This document shows, in pieces, positions 52,367 to 64,000 of a DNA stretch of 64,000 nt. Location: NCBI RefSeq assembly GCF_000350225.1, contig NW_005178810.1, positions 533,508-597,507 on the forward strand. Direction: 5' to 3'. Every line of letters begins with the position of its first letter. The first letter of the stretch is position 1. Made by a program: the position numbers and the translations under genes. A model generated the notes under the pieces. That model was not told the origin of the DNA. It ran no database searches and worked only from the letters and a program-made list of their open reading frames with translations. The stretch comes from Chondrus crispus (lineage: Eukaryota; Rhodophyta; Florideophyceae; Gigartinales; Gigartinaceae).

Positions 52367-53330
52367 GTACTGGGTAATTCATAATTTCAATAGCGAGAAC
52401 AGTGTCATCATCACTCTGCGGTGACACTTCCATCTTCATTGTACAAGTACATCGTTTTGTATCTTTGATTAATTCACTTCCAATATGATGTGTTGTAGTA
52501 GACTACGTTGTACTCTAGCGTACACGTACACATGAGCCTCAACGTAAAGCTTCACTCGAACCGCGAAAGGGATTTCGGCCCTGACATCGCTCCCTTTTTT
52601 CAATATCGATATGTGTATGAATCATAAAGCAGCTTCACACTCCTCTTAAATAAGCACTGCTGGCTTCTTTCCCTTCAACGTTTTTCCAGGGGAGATAGAG
52701 GAGGTAAAGGAATGAATATCTCCACATCCTCTCAGTCACCGGTCCAAGTGCACCGTTCATGTTGGGGTCTCCGTCCTGGGACCCCTCCGTTTTCTCCTAT
52801 TTCATCTATGAATGGAGGGAACGTTGGGGGTCTTTGTACCAGGAGACTATTCAGATTACCAATGTGTCAACTATGATTAAAAGCACGATAAGTAAATGAC
52901 ATGTGACTGACTGTCAAAGCATTCTGGACTCTACCAACTATGATTAAAAGACCGATAATTCAATGACACATGAGTGACAGTCAAAGCACTCCGGACTGTG
53001 ACAACTGTGCTTAATAGAACAGTAATTCAATGACACATGACTGACTGTCAAAGCATTCCGGACTGGACGATGTAGGTAGCTGTGTAGACTCTACCCAACT
53101 GTTAACGTTCAAGTCTCAGTCCCATAGTATTTAGAGGCTGCACAGATCCGTGCATCTATAAATATGACCGTTACAAAATGGCGATTTCTCATTAAAGACA
53201 TATATATCTATATACTGACTACGTTCGAATGGTTACCCTAACTCTTTCCTCTTAGGTATATATTAAATACAGAGCTTTCCCAGCTATCATCATCTAACGG
53301 AAATTCACAGAGGAAGATACTATCCACCAG
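52367..53330. other. Intergenic part of copy 2 with a 3 x 67-bp tandem repeat
   Basis: Units starting CAACTATGATTAAAAG or a variant begin at 52868, 52935 and 53002 and end near 53067. Copy 1 has one unit at about 15541-15605. Near 53208 is the uninterrupted site of the insertion found in copy 1. I see no gene here. Confidence 0.7.
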
Positions 53331-54702
53331 TTGATAATGGTAGAGGATCTTTTCGATGGTCTCCAATTCGGGAGTGATATAGAGGTCTACTATACCTTGG
53401 AGAATGAAGAAGAGGGCAAGGCGTGGTTCCCAGCAACAGCCATTAGTCTCAAATACCTTCATGACGATCGTGGAGAGGTTCTCAAAGGGACTATTCAATA
53501 CAAGGCTGCGTTTGGATTCAGGGCATGTAAAAGCAAGGTTACTTTCAAGAAGGGAAACGAATTTGTACAAGATGGACAAAAGTTTACCTGAAGACTCAAA
53601 GATACATCCGTGCAATCGGATAACACTTCAAGCTTCGACGTGGCAAGCGAAAGGATGGATTTAGATGATATCGACTATGCCCGAGTCAGTGCCAAAGTAG
53701 AAAATAAAGGAAGCTCAACCATACGACGAATGACTCACTTGACCAGAAGACAATCTAAGATCCACGAGAGCTAAATGCCCTTTCCAGACGCCTTCGGTAT
53801 CTTGGCGAAGTGGTGAAAGGAGAGCCATCCTCCATTACGACCGAGCTATGGACTCAGAATCCGCTCTTCACTTCTGCTGCAGGCTCCAATATTTCTGTTA
53901 TGTTTATTTCGTTGCGTCTAGAGCATTGGTTACTCAGGACGCCGACAAGCTCTACACCAAGTGAAATGACTCGGGGGACGAATTGGTGTGCACAAGACTC
54001 ATTTAAGGCCCTAGCAGACTGCACATTGCTCCAGTTTGATTCCATATCACAAAGAGGGAAAGATCGGCTACGAAAAAAGGTTTCTATTCTTCCGGAAGAT
54101 TATATGTGCCGGAAAGCAGTTGTGGAGGAGACTAGTATATACTTCAGGAGCTTTCTAGACCTTTCAGAAGCACTCGGACCAGCATCACCGCAAGTTGTCA
54201 AAGACCTGATCACCGCAAAAAGGCTGGAAAAAGGTACCGACAACTGTGTATCTGCCAGAGTGATAGGCTGTATGGCCGGTCCCAACACCGAATCTCTTGT
54301 CGTTCCGAGCTATATGACAATTGGAGATCCGCTTGCTGTTATCAGGGATGACGAGGACGAACAACGGCACGTTGTATTTCGTCGGGATTGCGCTTGGGAT
54401 TCCATAGAACAGACCTACTCCCATCCACCGGAAGAAATAAGACTATCAGAGCTCCACTTGCAAGAACACATTTCCAAGGTAATGAGTGCTGAAACGTGGT
54501 CAGCGGACCACCCGATCGAAATCTTTCGTTCTACCTGCGATGGAATCTTCAATCCAGTCCTTTTCAATCTATATTCGCTGATGTAAATCGCAGCGACGTA
54601 CTAGGAGTACTTCAAGTGCACATCCCTTTCATATCTATCAAAGTCATCGCGCATGTGAAGCAATTCATCAATGTTGCCAAAGTTTTGGACCTCTTTAAGT
54701 AA
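53331..54702 (+). pseudogene. Cargo protein with possible Tudor/SH3-like N-terminus, copy 2
   Basis: Counterpart of 22787-24159 with the same segments (EVYYTLENEEEG, AWFPATAISL, FRSFLDLSEALGPASP, AVIRDDEDEQRHVVF). Stops and frame changes are at partly different places from copy 1: the first frame ends at 53591 and a long second frame runs 53810-54586. Comparing both copies shows that the protein sequence is conserved while the damage differs, which supports a once-functional gene in the parent element. Confidence 0.5.
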
Positions 54703-54796
54703 ACACAATTCATTCATGCTACAGTAATCTCTCCTATTTACTCATTTATCACTTCGATGAACTAAGAAGTTTCACTATCACGTCAAATACGACCCC

Positions 54797-55670
54797 TTAT
54801 AAATCGAAGTCATGAAACATGACTACATCGTCATCGTGTTCGCCTTGATCCGCCTAGAACTAATCCTCACCGCCCACCACGCTCATATCATCATTACCCT
54901 TGTGGTGTGAACCTGAGCGGACCGGGGGACTGTGTACGGAGTTGTACATATCCACGGACATCACTAGCTTCTCCTTCAAAATACTGGAGAGTTGCTGCGA
55001 ATGCTCACCCCGCTTTTCTCCCTGTCCTTCGGTCAAAAGTTCTGAATAGAGTGATCTCAGTCGCGACCACCGTGATTCATTATGCTGAACCTTGCTATCC
55101 GCTTCATGCAACATCTGCTCGTTTCGAGAAAATGCCCCCCTGGACCCGATCACCTTCATCAGCATAACCTCCCGAAACAGGACAGCAGTCATGTATATCA
55201 CACGAAAGGATTACTTGCATATTGAATGGAGGTCTTCATCACTGCCACACTTGGTAAAAAGACACCAAGAACTTCAACGCGACGTGCATGGCATTGAATC
55301 GGATAACAATTTCTCGAGTGTCCTTCCTTCCATCCTTGTCTTTCGTCTCAACATCATAAGTAGTGATGAATATGAAGGGCTCGCTTTCAGAAAGCAGCTT
55401 CTTCCACGCTATCCCATTCATGGGGTTCACCTCAGCGACCGACTTGATAGCACTGACCCGACGGGCTTCTTTTCCAGCCGCCGCGGGAGTAGCTTCGGCC
55501 GCAACACGAGGAGATGACCGGCGTTCTGCGGGGACCTGGGCTCCAGGCGCTCTGCTGTTAGACTTTACAGATGAGCGGCCTCGCTGATTCTCTCAAGCAG
55601 CGGGTCTGATGGCTACAGAACGTGAATGAGCACGCCCTGCTTTCTTCCCAGACCTTCTTCGCGGGTTCAT
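54797..55670 (-). pseudogene. Unknown cargo protein next to the right end, copy 2 (internally deleted)
   Basis: ATG 55668-55670 and the stop near 54797 match both ends of the 765-codon gene of copy 1. About 1.4 kb of the middle is absent: sequence matching copy 1 near 24900 is joined directly to sequence matching 26330. The downstream part keeps a Ser codon where copy 1 has a stop near 24500 (LYSELLTEGQG), showing the ancestral frame went through. Confidence 0.6.
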
Positions 55671-56136
55671 TGCGCCTCAGTAGGAGCACAAGATGCGCAA
55701 AGGGGGGAGAGAATGGAAACGGATGGGGAGAGAGAATTTGATGAATGCGAAATCGTGAAAGGGTCCAAGCACGCGTCTGGTACTAGCGCAGGCAAGCATG
55801 TGCGTATCCTGGTACGATCACGTGAAGGTTAAATATATCACGGGCCAGCGCTGGGCTTGTAGGCAGCGAAGTAGCACATCACTATGCCACATCGAGGTAT
55901 CAAAAAATCATTTCCGTTACAACTGTGGTACTCCAGCAAACATTCTGGTCCAGTCGCTGCCAGGAACCAGACACGCCCCTCATTCCCGTGCCGAATGAGA
56001 ACGGCTAAAATCTGGCAAATAAATTGCTGCCCGCGAACCAATGAAGCACGGAGCACCGTTCGTTGCTGGCAAAATCAAACAATTTATTGGTCCTAAAAAT
56101 AGCAACATCATTGCTTTTATTAAATTTATCATAAAT

Positions 56137-56148
56137 AGACCTTCTTGT
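56137..56148 (-). repeat. Right terminal inverted repeat, copy 2
   Basis: AGACCTTCTTGT differs from the copy 1 end TGACCTTCCTGT at two bases. It is preceded by the same AT-rich block (TTATTAAATTTATCATAAA). Confidence 0.65.
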
Positions 56149-57870
56149 GATATATGAAGGTGACAAATATTTCCCGCCCCCAAAACTCTCTGTTGAGAAT
56201 GGCCCACGTACGTCAAAAATGTTGCTCGTGCTGGTCAATGAGGTTTACGGACTCGGGACTTCAGAGGCGCGCGAGTAATCCTGACAAATATCAGTACATT
56301 TATTCTTCCTTGTGTCTATTCCAGATACGGTTTCCAAAGTTTCCATCCGCTTTATCCCTTTCTTATCTTGGTGCACAAACCACTGGTGCCATAGAAGTTG
56401 AGGATTAATAGTGTTGGTAATAGCCTGAATAGAATTTGCGTAATCTGTGTTGCCACTGTACAGCGGAATCTTGTAGAGACCATTATTCACTTTTATGTTC
56501 TGTAGGGTTTTGTGGTCTTTTGCTACGATGCAGTAGCCATTTTTAATGTTGTTGAGTAGACGCCACAACTCAGAACATCACATGAAATTAATGTCGTATC
56601 AAGTTGGGGAACATAAAGCACGTTCGTCAAGACAATTACTGTCTTGGGCTCTTTTGAGCCACTGGAGATAATTACTGAGCCGCATGGCATGGAACGTAGT
56701 TTTATGCCTTCTCTAATAATCACTGTAATCTTGTAGAGTTGGCAAAGGTAGTCAAGTTGCTCAAAATATTTTTCTTGTGCACCATATGTTGACTTGCACC
56801 GGATTCAACAATAGAACTGACTATAAAATTGCCATTGGTTGTACTTGCTGTGGTGAAATTTTCCTCGCTCGGTTCTTCGTACTTGAAGAACTTACGAAGA
56901 TCTCTAGCGTTGTTGTTTTTTTTAAATTATTTTGGTGCTTACCATTGTTGCTTCAACAGTTACGTTTGATGTGGACTTTCTTTCCGCATCGAAAACAGAT
57001 TATTTATTTTCTTCTAAACAGCGCCTTGACCACAAACATATTTTTTGATTTTCATCTTTGAAACTCTAACTCATACTCTTGAGGCAATCTACATGTTGTA
57101 GAATCCCAGGTCAAATCATTTTCATTCACGGTCCGGAAGGCTGGCATAACAGAACCAAAGAGAGATGTTTCCTTGTTGCCCAAACTTGCCAGCGGAATTG
57201 CAACCTCTTAAGACGAGAGTACTTCACTGCCTATACACTCCAATCTTTCGAAAATGCTCTCCATTTCGTCCCAACCTTTGCTTTACATTTCTTCAATGTA
57301 TTTGGACATTTGTTTTCCAGGATTTCATCTCATGTAACGCAGCTCTGTCCGCAATTGTACTCCTGATGCAGAACTTTTCGTTACATAACAAGCCTTAAGC
57401 TTCTTATGCATGGCGTCAGGATCTTCCCTTTCAGATATGAATGTACGTAGAGGTTTATCGCCCAAACTCTGAACGATCAGGCTCCTAGCTCTTGACATTT
57501 CCAACTTGTACTGGTCACTGCTCTGAAATCTTGTAAGTTCACTTGGTGTATCTTGTAGCATGACATCCAGAAGACTCCTTGATTCTATCAATGCTTATAG
57601 TCCCATGGGCCATAGGTTGTAGTCCTCATCTCGTTTCGCACTGAACTCTACAACCATTTTGACATTCTCATCCATCATACATGTAATAGAAAAAGCTGTG
57701 CGGTGCTACCAATTTATGTTAAGAGAGCCGGATGTGCTCCTTTTCTTTTCTGTTTATTGTTGTTACGTTTTGTTTTATACTACTGTGACACGGAAAAAGA
57801 CGGTGAACCAGTTTCGGGTCGTCTGGAGGAAACGCAATTATCTTCAGATGTCTTCGGGAGAGTACAGACT
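56149..57870 (-). mobile_element. Copia (Ty1) retroelement fossil, gag to pre-integrase
   Basis: Read on the minus strand: a gag-like region at about 57325-57600 (EMSRARSLIVQSLGD), a zinc knuckle near 56960-57000 (CFRCGKKVHIKRNC), a protease-like region near 56520-56720 (LTNVLYVPQLDTTLIS), and the GAG-pre-integrase segment near 56310-56390 (LWHQWFVHQDKKG). No LTRs were found. The fossil is old, with many breaks (about ten or more). It was perhaps cut by the right end of copy 2. Confidence 0.75.
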
Positions 57871-60800
57871 ATTTCAAGACGTTTGAAATACTCTGTAAAT
57901 TATATGGGACCCCCAATAGTATAAACTCTGATATGAGGACTTCGCATCTTGTACAGTTGTAGTCCGTTCTGATGATAAAGATGAGCAAGATAAGGAAAAT
58001 CATCTGAAGGCAATGACGAAGTGCGGTCAATTTCAGAAGCGTGAATGAGGTGAAATCGTTCCGGTACAGTTCGTCGTCAAAAGAAAAATCAGACTGGCTA
58101 CATGGAGCAGAGAGTGGGAGAAGCAGAGACTTCAGAAGACAGGGACATCTGACATTTCCCCTTTCAACAAGCCCACAAAGGTAGCTGACCTGAAATTTGT
58201 TTGCGACCATTATGGCATTTTATATGTGGCAAGCAAGTACATACCGGCCGGCTCAGAACTTCTGCTCGGCGCATAGACGGAAGCAAAGTTGTACGATAGC
58301 ACTACAAACTGCTCAGTGAAGACCTGGGCTGTTTTCCTCATATACGTACGCCAGACGTGGCGGATACCAGTTCTTTCGCCCCGAGACCTGATACATTTCA
58401 CCGTCTGGGAGACTCCTGTGCTGTAATGCTGAGTCCTTTTTGGATATGAGAGACATGTGATCGTCTCTTTCTTCGCTTTCCTGTTCGCAGAGGTGCATAA
58501 CTAATGCCTTTCAGACGTGGCTTCCAAGCTCAACCAGTGCTCTTCTTTCGTTTCGTTGTTGCATTAACACTCGGTGTTCATCTTCTTGGGCTTCGCCGCG
58601 AAGCTCTCTCGCAGTGAAGGAGTGCCGCACTCCTTCACTGCGAGAGAGCTTCTTGCTTCGTGACATTCTTTCCCACGAGAGTCCCAAATATGGACGACTT
58701 GGGATACGGCTAGCACCATCTAGAACCTTCTGTCTTGATCATGACCAGAATATTTGTTCTCATGAAGAGAGAATGTGAGATCAGGATCTGTTGTCTAAAC
58801 TACATATGAACACAGGGATTAAATCACGCTTCCATAAGATATTGTGGCTAGGAAGGATGTGGGAACCCTCTTTCGCCCGTTTGTTACTTCCGACACTTGG
58901 CAGTTCTATATATCTCTACAGTTACGGAATTTTCAGGGTCCGACCGACCAGTACTAAGAGGTACCTTGCGTTTCCATAAATAATATAAAAGCGTCTTTCC
59001 TTTCGACAGAAATGTACGGTCTGTAGATTGGAACATTTCTGAATATTGACCTCTGTCCTCAGGGATTCCAAGGTTCAAAGTTACCGACATGCCTACTCGC
59101 CAGTCGTTCCAACTCAGAGAATACGATAGGGGTCCTTTCCAATGTAGAAGAAAGTTCTGCAGAACAAGAGTTGAGAAGCAGTCTTGCACGTTTTGAAACA
59201 TATTGCCGCATTCTGAAGCCCAGAACTGTCGTAGCCCAAGAGACTCAGAACCGACGTTGCTGACCAAAAGCTCCATCCGTTCTTACTGGTGTCAATTCCT
59301 TCAGTTTCAATTCCCAGACAGGGTTTCCATTCGTTGGCAACGCCATGTTCCATAGCCTGTAATTGTGCGTTCTTCATATTGGATTGAGCCACCCCCCTTT
59401 CATTGCTGATGGGCGCTTTCAATCGACATATCTTGTACATTTCTTACACTACGATGCAGTGGCAATGTATTTATTATGAACTCTAACAGTCTGTGAAGGT
59501 TTAGTTGGTCCAAATAAGTGAGGGCAAAGCTGTTTGCGCCACACCGCTTATCGACTCCGGATTGGTAACGAAGTGCCGTATTCCGAATATCCAAAATTTT
59601 TTTGGTTCCTCCGTCTTCATTTTGTCTGTCTAATGACCTCTTTCGATCTATTTATGATTCCCGAAGTCCTGCGTTGTGCTCACGAGAGAGTAGAACAGGT
59701 CCAAGATGTCGAGTGCTTCACCGCATGTAGGACAGTTGCCGTTCTCTCCCTCGCCGGTGTTTTTGTGCACGTACCAAGAACGCTTCATCGCCTGTGGTGC
59801 GTCTAAGAGCAAGTACTACATGGACGACATCGTCATTGAACTTAACGAATGCTTTTCATGGTTGAATGGGCTCTTCTGACAGATAACACAGCCATCCTTC
59901 AAAGCGACCTTGGCAGTGGCCCCGCATATCCGCGTACATATTTTAGTAGCAATATTATACAGAGATTCGTGATTTGCTCAATCCCGAGGAAAAGATGCTC
60001 GGGAGCAACAACGTATTAGCGCCACGAATCGACGACAAAACGAACAACTGAGTTTCTCTTGACCAGTACACGAGGTAAACGAGCACAAGATTTTCGGAGT
60101 TTTGCAGAGAGTTGATGAAGTGCCTGCAAACTTGTCTCAGACGTATCAGCGTCATCCATGCCGAGAGCTGGCAACACTTCCCTACATAGCTTGGATCCTC
60201 TCATTGCAATAGCCCGGTTATCACGTCTCGCCAAAGGTGGATGGTCGGAATGGATTTCGCTTGTGTAACAATACTTGCCTACTTGAAATCAAGACTTGAT
60301 GTACCTTCCATGGCTGCATAAGTGACATGGAACATTGGAGCAGCGCCGTAGTAGTTCTAAGGCGTGGGAAACTGCAGGATATTCTCCGAAGTACTCGAAG
60401 ACATTGAGAAACAAAACAAACTTCTCTCCATTTGCAGTACTCATCTCAAATCACTTTTCTGTTGCCACAATGATATCATCAATAACCGTCGCCTGTACTT
60501 CGTTGGTGGATACTCCCGGATAACTTAGCCCGATGGGCCTGATGGCTCCACATCCATTGCGGGTCTCGGGAGCCATGGTTACCAGCAGCATGTATACAAG
60601 ACCTGTGATTCCATCCTTTCTCAAGTACGGAGTAAATCTATTACATTACAGAACTATTCTTTACAAAACGTACTTTCTTCCGTATTCCAGACGTCCACTG
60701 CTTTTCCCATCGACGTGATAACCCTTATCTATCGATGTACCATCCGAAGATACTCGTTCACTACAATTTTGTCAAAAATCTGGTTTTAGAACCTCTTATT

Positions 60801-61320
60801 TGTGCCAGTGACATTCGAAACACTTCTTTCAGAAGATGCAACTGAGCTGATGGTGTAGTCGTCATCACAGTCCAGTTTTCTCCAAATCCTATAGGCAAGT
60901 GTTGATAGTACTGACAACATCAACTTTCACAATATGGTACCTCATCTCCGTACAACAAGACTAAGAACCGCTTCATCTGGTTGAGTCAAATTGGGTCAAT
61001 GTGAGTCCCAGGAATTCTTCAACATTGCTCTGCTAAAGTTTTGTATATGGACGGCCCTTCTCTGCCTCAACGAAAAAGACATACTTGTCTTTCTATCTCA
61101 TTACACCAACATTCGTTAATCTCATAATAGATGATTGTGCCCAGCGCTGATTACCTGTACTAAAGCGTAAAAATCTACAGTGCGATTTTTTCAGAATGGA
61201 CAGTGCCCTTTCTCCGGCTTCTCTTAAACCGTTGCAATGTCAAGTTCGAGTGAGAACTTCGTCGAGACAAGCTGGCACAAAATTGACAAGCTGAATGCCG
61301 AGAACTCTCATATTTAGTGG
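57870..61320 (-). pseudogene. Third, older copy of the CMC-like transposase
   Basis: The minus strand matches transposase copies 1 and 2 from the N-terminal third (faint, near 61200) through the DGF region (near 60630), CxxC region (near 60300), FESAHQP-like IESAHQQ (near 59410) to the Cys tail (near 58240). It is broken by very many stops and indels and much more diverged than copies 1 and 2 are from each other, so it is from an older wave. No inverted-repeat ends, arrays or cargo genes of the large element were found beside it. Confidence 0.7.
58600..58652. repeat. Perfect 25-bp inverted repeat in transposase copy 3
   Basis: The arms run GAAGCTCTCTCGCAGTGAAG, then GAGTG, and return exactly after a 3-base spacer (CCG). 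In copies 1 (near 12571-12590) and 2 (near 43527-43546) the sequence GCAGTGAAGGAGTGC is single, so the inverted half was added here. Confidence 0.9.
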
Positions 61321-61329
61321 AGATAAATC

Positions 61330-64000
61330 AAATTAGTTCTATTCAGTAAGGGTACATGGTCGTTTGTTTCCTGGTGCTACCGCACCTCCAGCGAAAGATG
61401 TGCTGGAAAGGACAAAGCATGACCTACTTCGAGCATCGGCACTAGCTGAGTCAGCTAGTAGCAAATCAGATTTGCTCTTGAGCGTCCTATGTGACGGGCT
61501 GCAGTGATCTGTAGACCAAAAGCGCCTCTGTATTTGACATGGAGGACCCCAAGGCCGTTCCGGATACTCTATGACCACTGTTCGACACCGTTTACAATGC
61601 AGCCATTGACTCTTATATCGAAACGTACCAGACCGTGAAAATGCGAATTAGTGAAGGTGTTATGACATATATAAATCGTCTCACCATAATGGAAAGCAGG
61701 CTTCAAGCCTGCTTTCCATTGTGGTGAGACGAATTGCTGTAAGTTACAGCAATTGGGAAGCCACCTTCGAAATACGAGAAGCGCCGGGCTCTCCTGAGGG
61801 CTCTGTGGCCTGAAATTGCAAATATTGCTGATCTAATTAGAGAGATGGATAACGATCGCGCTACGGCGGTTCGCATGCTGATTACAAAAGCGGTCAGCTT
61901 GCAGCAACGGCACCACACGGATGAGGGCAATTCAGAATCAGCTTTCAATGTGAAATCGTTCCCAAAAAAAAAATTGCGCGCACTGCCGGGGTCTGGGCAC
62001 ATGAAACAAGACTACTTCCGAAACACAGAAGGTACTTAGGACGAACTGTATCTTACCCCTCAAAACAAACACGAAGGATCGAGTCAACCCGAGATGAAAA
62101 CAACGTGTCAAAAGGTTCCATCAAGGCGCCGCGTGAAGGCGACAACCAGATGGGAAAAGGCTAATGACATTTATTTCAAAGTGTTGGACATCAATCCCTG
62201 TCTGTGCAAACGCGACTACTTCGAAGAACCATTGGTACGGTGTTCTTGTGCGACATCTCACATTTCCAACAATCCGAAGCTCTTCATGATAATATTACCA
62301 CCGGTGGTGAACTGCTGAGTTGGGGGCCCCCAAGCCAGCGCATCGTTTCCATTGGAAACGGGGACACTACACCAATCCCTGGGATTGGCACCATCCGTGC
62401 CATGGCTTCGTTTCATGCGAATCGTTTTCCGGTAGAGATGAAAGATACATTGTTCGTACCTCACCTCATGACCAACCTTCTTTCGGTATTCAAATTGCGC
62501 CAGACGTGTTTCTGCATACGTTCTGACACTGATAACACAGTGAAAGAATGTTGTATTGTCACTTGTCGAGGAGGTGATGAATTAATTTTCGAGGGTGCAG
62601 AATGCCAATATGGACTATATCGCATCAACATTTCTGCACCTATTGAATGTCCCCCAAAGCCCTCCACGCGACATCTAGACTTTCTGATATCGAAAAGCAA
62701 AATATTTGGCATATGCCCCTCGAGAATGTTAGCAGTGGTACTATCCAAAAGTCACTACAACTGCTAGATGGGATCGACACCAAGACTTGAAGTAAAATAG
62801 ACACTTGCCACTCCTGTCTGAGGGGTAAATCTACCCGCGATCTACGAAGAACACTTCATGATCTGACCAATGGTCCTTTAGGTCTGGTCCACACTAATCT
62901 TATTGGTCCCCTCCAAGTTGTCTCCCTGAGAAGATCAAAGTACTGCACCGACATATATGCATAGATGTCGTTCCAGTACTTTGATCACTAACGTCATCAT
63001 GATGACGCTAGTGCCCGTTCTTTAATACGTTTTACATAGACAAAGGCAGCTTCTTCATCAGAACTGCCGGAAACGATCCTACAAGTCGAGAATATGTGCG
63101 AAAGTTCTGTCAAACTTCTCTCTCTCCGGCGGCTTCAAACCGACAACACCAACGAATGTACATTGAACAATATGAATAAATGGCTACAAGGCAAAAGCAT
63201 AATTCAACAAATTTCGTCAGCATACTTTCTGGAAAGTAGTGAGAAGGCAGAACGCCTAAATAGAACATTGCTTTACAATTCTCGCACCTTGATGCAAGAT
63301 ATGAATCACGTACGTAGGAGACAGAGATTGTGGGCTGAAGCCATAAACACAGCAATTTTTATTCCCATCCAACTCTTCGCTATCTTCGCTACTGCCTGCA
63401 ATGATCCAATGAATCCCTCATTTGAAGTCATCACTGGGAAACGACCAAATGTCCATCTCGTGTTTCGGGTCAAAAGCTTTCATACATGACCCAAAAGCGA
63501 AGAGAAAAGGAAACTTGAAGACAAGGGCTGAGGTTGGCTACCCTGTAGGGGTTTCAAATGGGAAAAGTTACAAAGTTTATCTTCCACAAAAGAAAACTGT
63601 AATCAAATTCCCTGATGTCAAGTTTGAGGAGCTGTGTCAACAGAACCTGACGCCATCGTGTGAATCTGGAAGTGCAAATTTGGACCCACAATCTGTATCC
63701 TTCAGTCTCCTAAAGGAGGATTCAGTTACTGCTCCCTTTCCCGAAAGAGACATATCTTCTTGTGGATTTGATTTGAAGAATACCGAAGACGAGAACGATC
63801 TTGCCTATCTCCATCCCCTGACATACTACCCTAATAAGTCCAGATCTCGAAGGACGGTTCGTCAGCTGGATCTTTATACGGACAAATCTGCTATGATTTC
63901 ATTGAATGCGCGAATGAAAAATGAGGACTCAAGTGTTCTAACCTCGTTCAAGGAAGCAATGTCAAGTCCAGCTCGTGCTGCTTGGCAAAGTGCGATAGAG
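61330..64000 (+). mobile_element. Copia (Ty1) retroelement fossil, gag to the start of reverse transcriptase
   Basis: On the plus strand: a gag-like region at about 61560-62030 (YQTVKMRISEGVMTYINRL, GHMKQDYF as a decayed zinc knuckle), a protease and pre-integrase region at about 62200-62760 (LFVPHLMTNLLSVFKL), integrase at about 63090-63480 (LQTDNTNE, AERLNRTLL), then the linker to reverse transcriptase, which runs off the window. The fossil is old, with around ten or more breaks. It is a different copy from the minus-strand Copia at 56149-57870. No 5' LTR was recognised. Confidence 0.8.

Larger units (their letters stand above)
37254..56148 (+). mobile_element. Large inverted-repeat DNA transposon, copy 2 (most complete gene set)
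   Basis: The left end ATAGGACGGTCA (37254-37265) and right end AGACCTTCTTGT (56137-56148) are mutated versions of the 12-bp ends of copy 1. Gene order: transposase (+), methyltransferase (-), DGQHR/ParB-like (+), dioxygenase-like (+), Tudor-like-domain protein (+), large unknown protein (-). It also contains two younger insertions, a solo LTR (38850-39891) and a foldback (46881-48483); without them the element is about 16 kb. All genes carry stops or frameshifts. The right end abuts Copia debris. No target duplication is visible. Confidence 0.75.

Noticed and set aside
37254-56148. Polinton, virus or other capsid-bearing element
   Set aside because: I see no DNA polymerase B, packaging ATPase, protease or capsid-like gene, and the element carries a CMC-like transposase with short inverted ends.
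56149-64000. The two Copia pieces as halves of one element split by the transposase relic
   Set aside because: They are in opposite orientations and both contain gag to integrase parts, so they are separate copies.

Overview
This is repeat-dominated nuclear DNA of a eukaryote. The evidence is several LTR retroelements, several classes of DNA transposon, and fragments of plainly eukaryotic genes (ESF1, a METTL6-type tRNA methyltransferase, phytanoyl-CoA dioxygenase-like, RAD51-paralog-like, C2H2 zinc finger). I see no intact ordinary host gene. Intron-poor coding and abundant nested Gypsy, Copia and DNA transposons would suit a florideophyte red alga such as Chondrus, but this is inference and no single base proves it.

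Layout. 1-6905 and 27032-about 31950 are two halves of one GC-rich minus-strand Gypsy chromovirus: gag and protease on the right, reverse transcriptase, RNase H, integrase and chromodomain on the left. Two plus-strand ORFs that overlap by ATGA lie beyond its pol. The halves are separated by a 20.1 kb insertion (6910-27031) bounded by a 12-bp terminal inverted repeat, ACAGGAAGGTCA. A second copy of that inserted element lies at 37254-56148, and a much older transposase-only relic on the minus strand at about 57870-61320. Between them, 31018-37253 holds LTR and leader debris and a 2.07 kb pogo-like transposon (33387-35453). The right end (56149-57870 and 61330-64000) is old Copia debris in both orientations.

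The main discovery is the large inverted-repeat element. Comparing its two copies gives one gene order: left inverted repeat, subterminal tandem repeats, CMC/EnSpm-like transposase (+), DNA adenine/N4-cytosine methyltransferase with a DPPY motif (-), DGQHR/ParB-like protein (+), 2-oxoglutarate/Fe(II) dioxygenase-like protein with an HTD...H pattern (+), a protein with a possible Tudor/SH3-like N-terminus (+), an unknown protein of about 765 codons (-), right inverted repeat. Without younger insertions the unit is about 16 kb. A transposase that travels with a possible DNA-modification writer, eraser and reader would be a mobile epigenetic system. Both copies here are decayed.

Copy 1 lost the methyltransferase-to-dioxygenase block, which is replaced by 2.3 kb of other DNA that includes an intact 114-codon Cys-rich gene. 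Copy 1 then received a 6.9 kb CACTA-like, gene-capturing insertion (15751-22667) carrying pieces of at least seven host genes. Copy 2 preserves the empty site for that insertion. Copy 2 in turn received a 1.04 kb solo LTR with a 5-bp target duplication and a 1.6 kb foldback. Several near-perfect snap-back palindromes, absent from sister copies, point to an unusual local mutation process.
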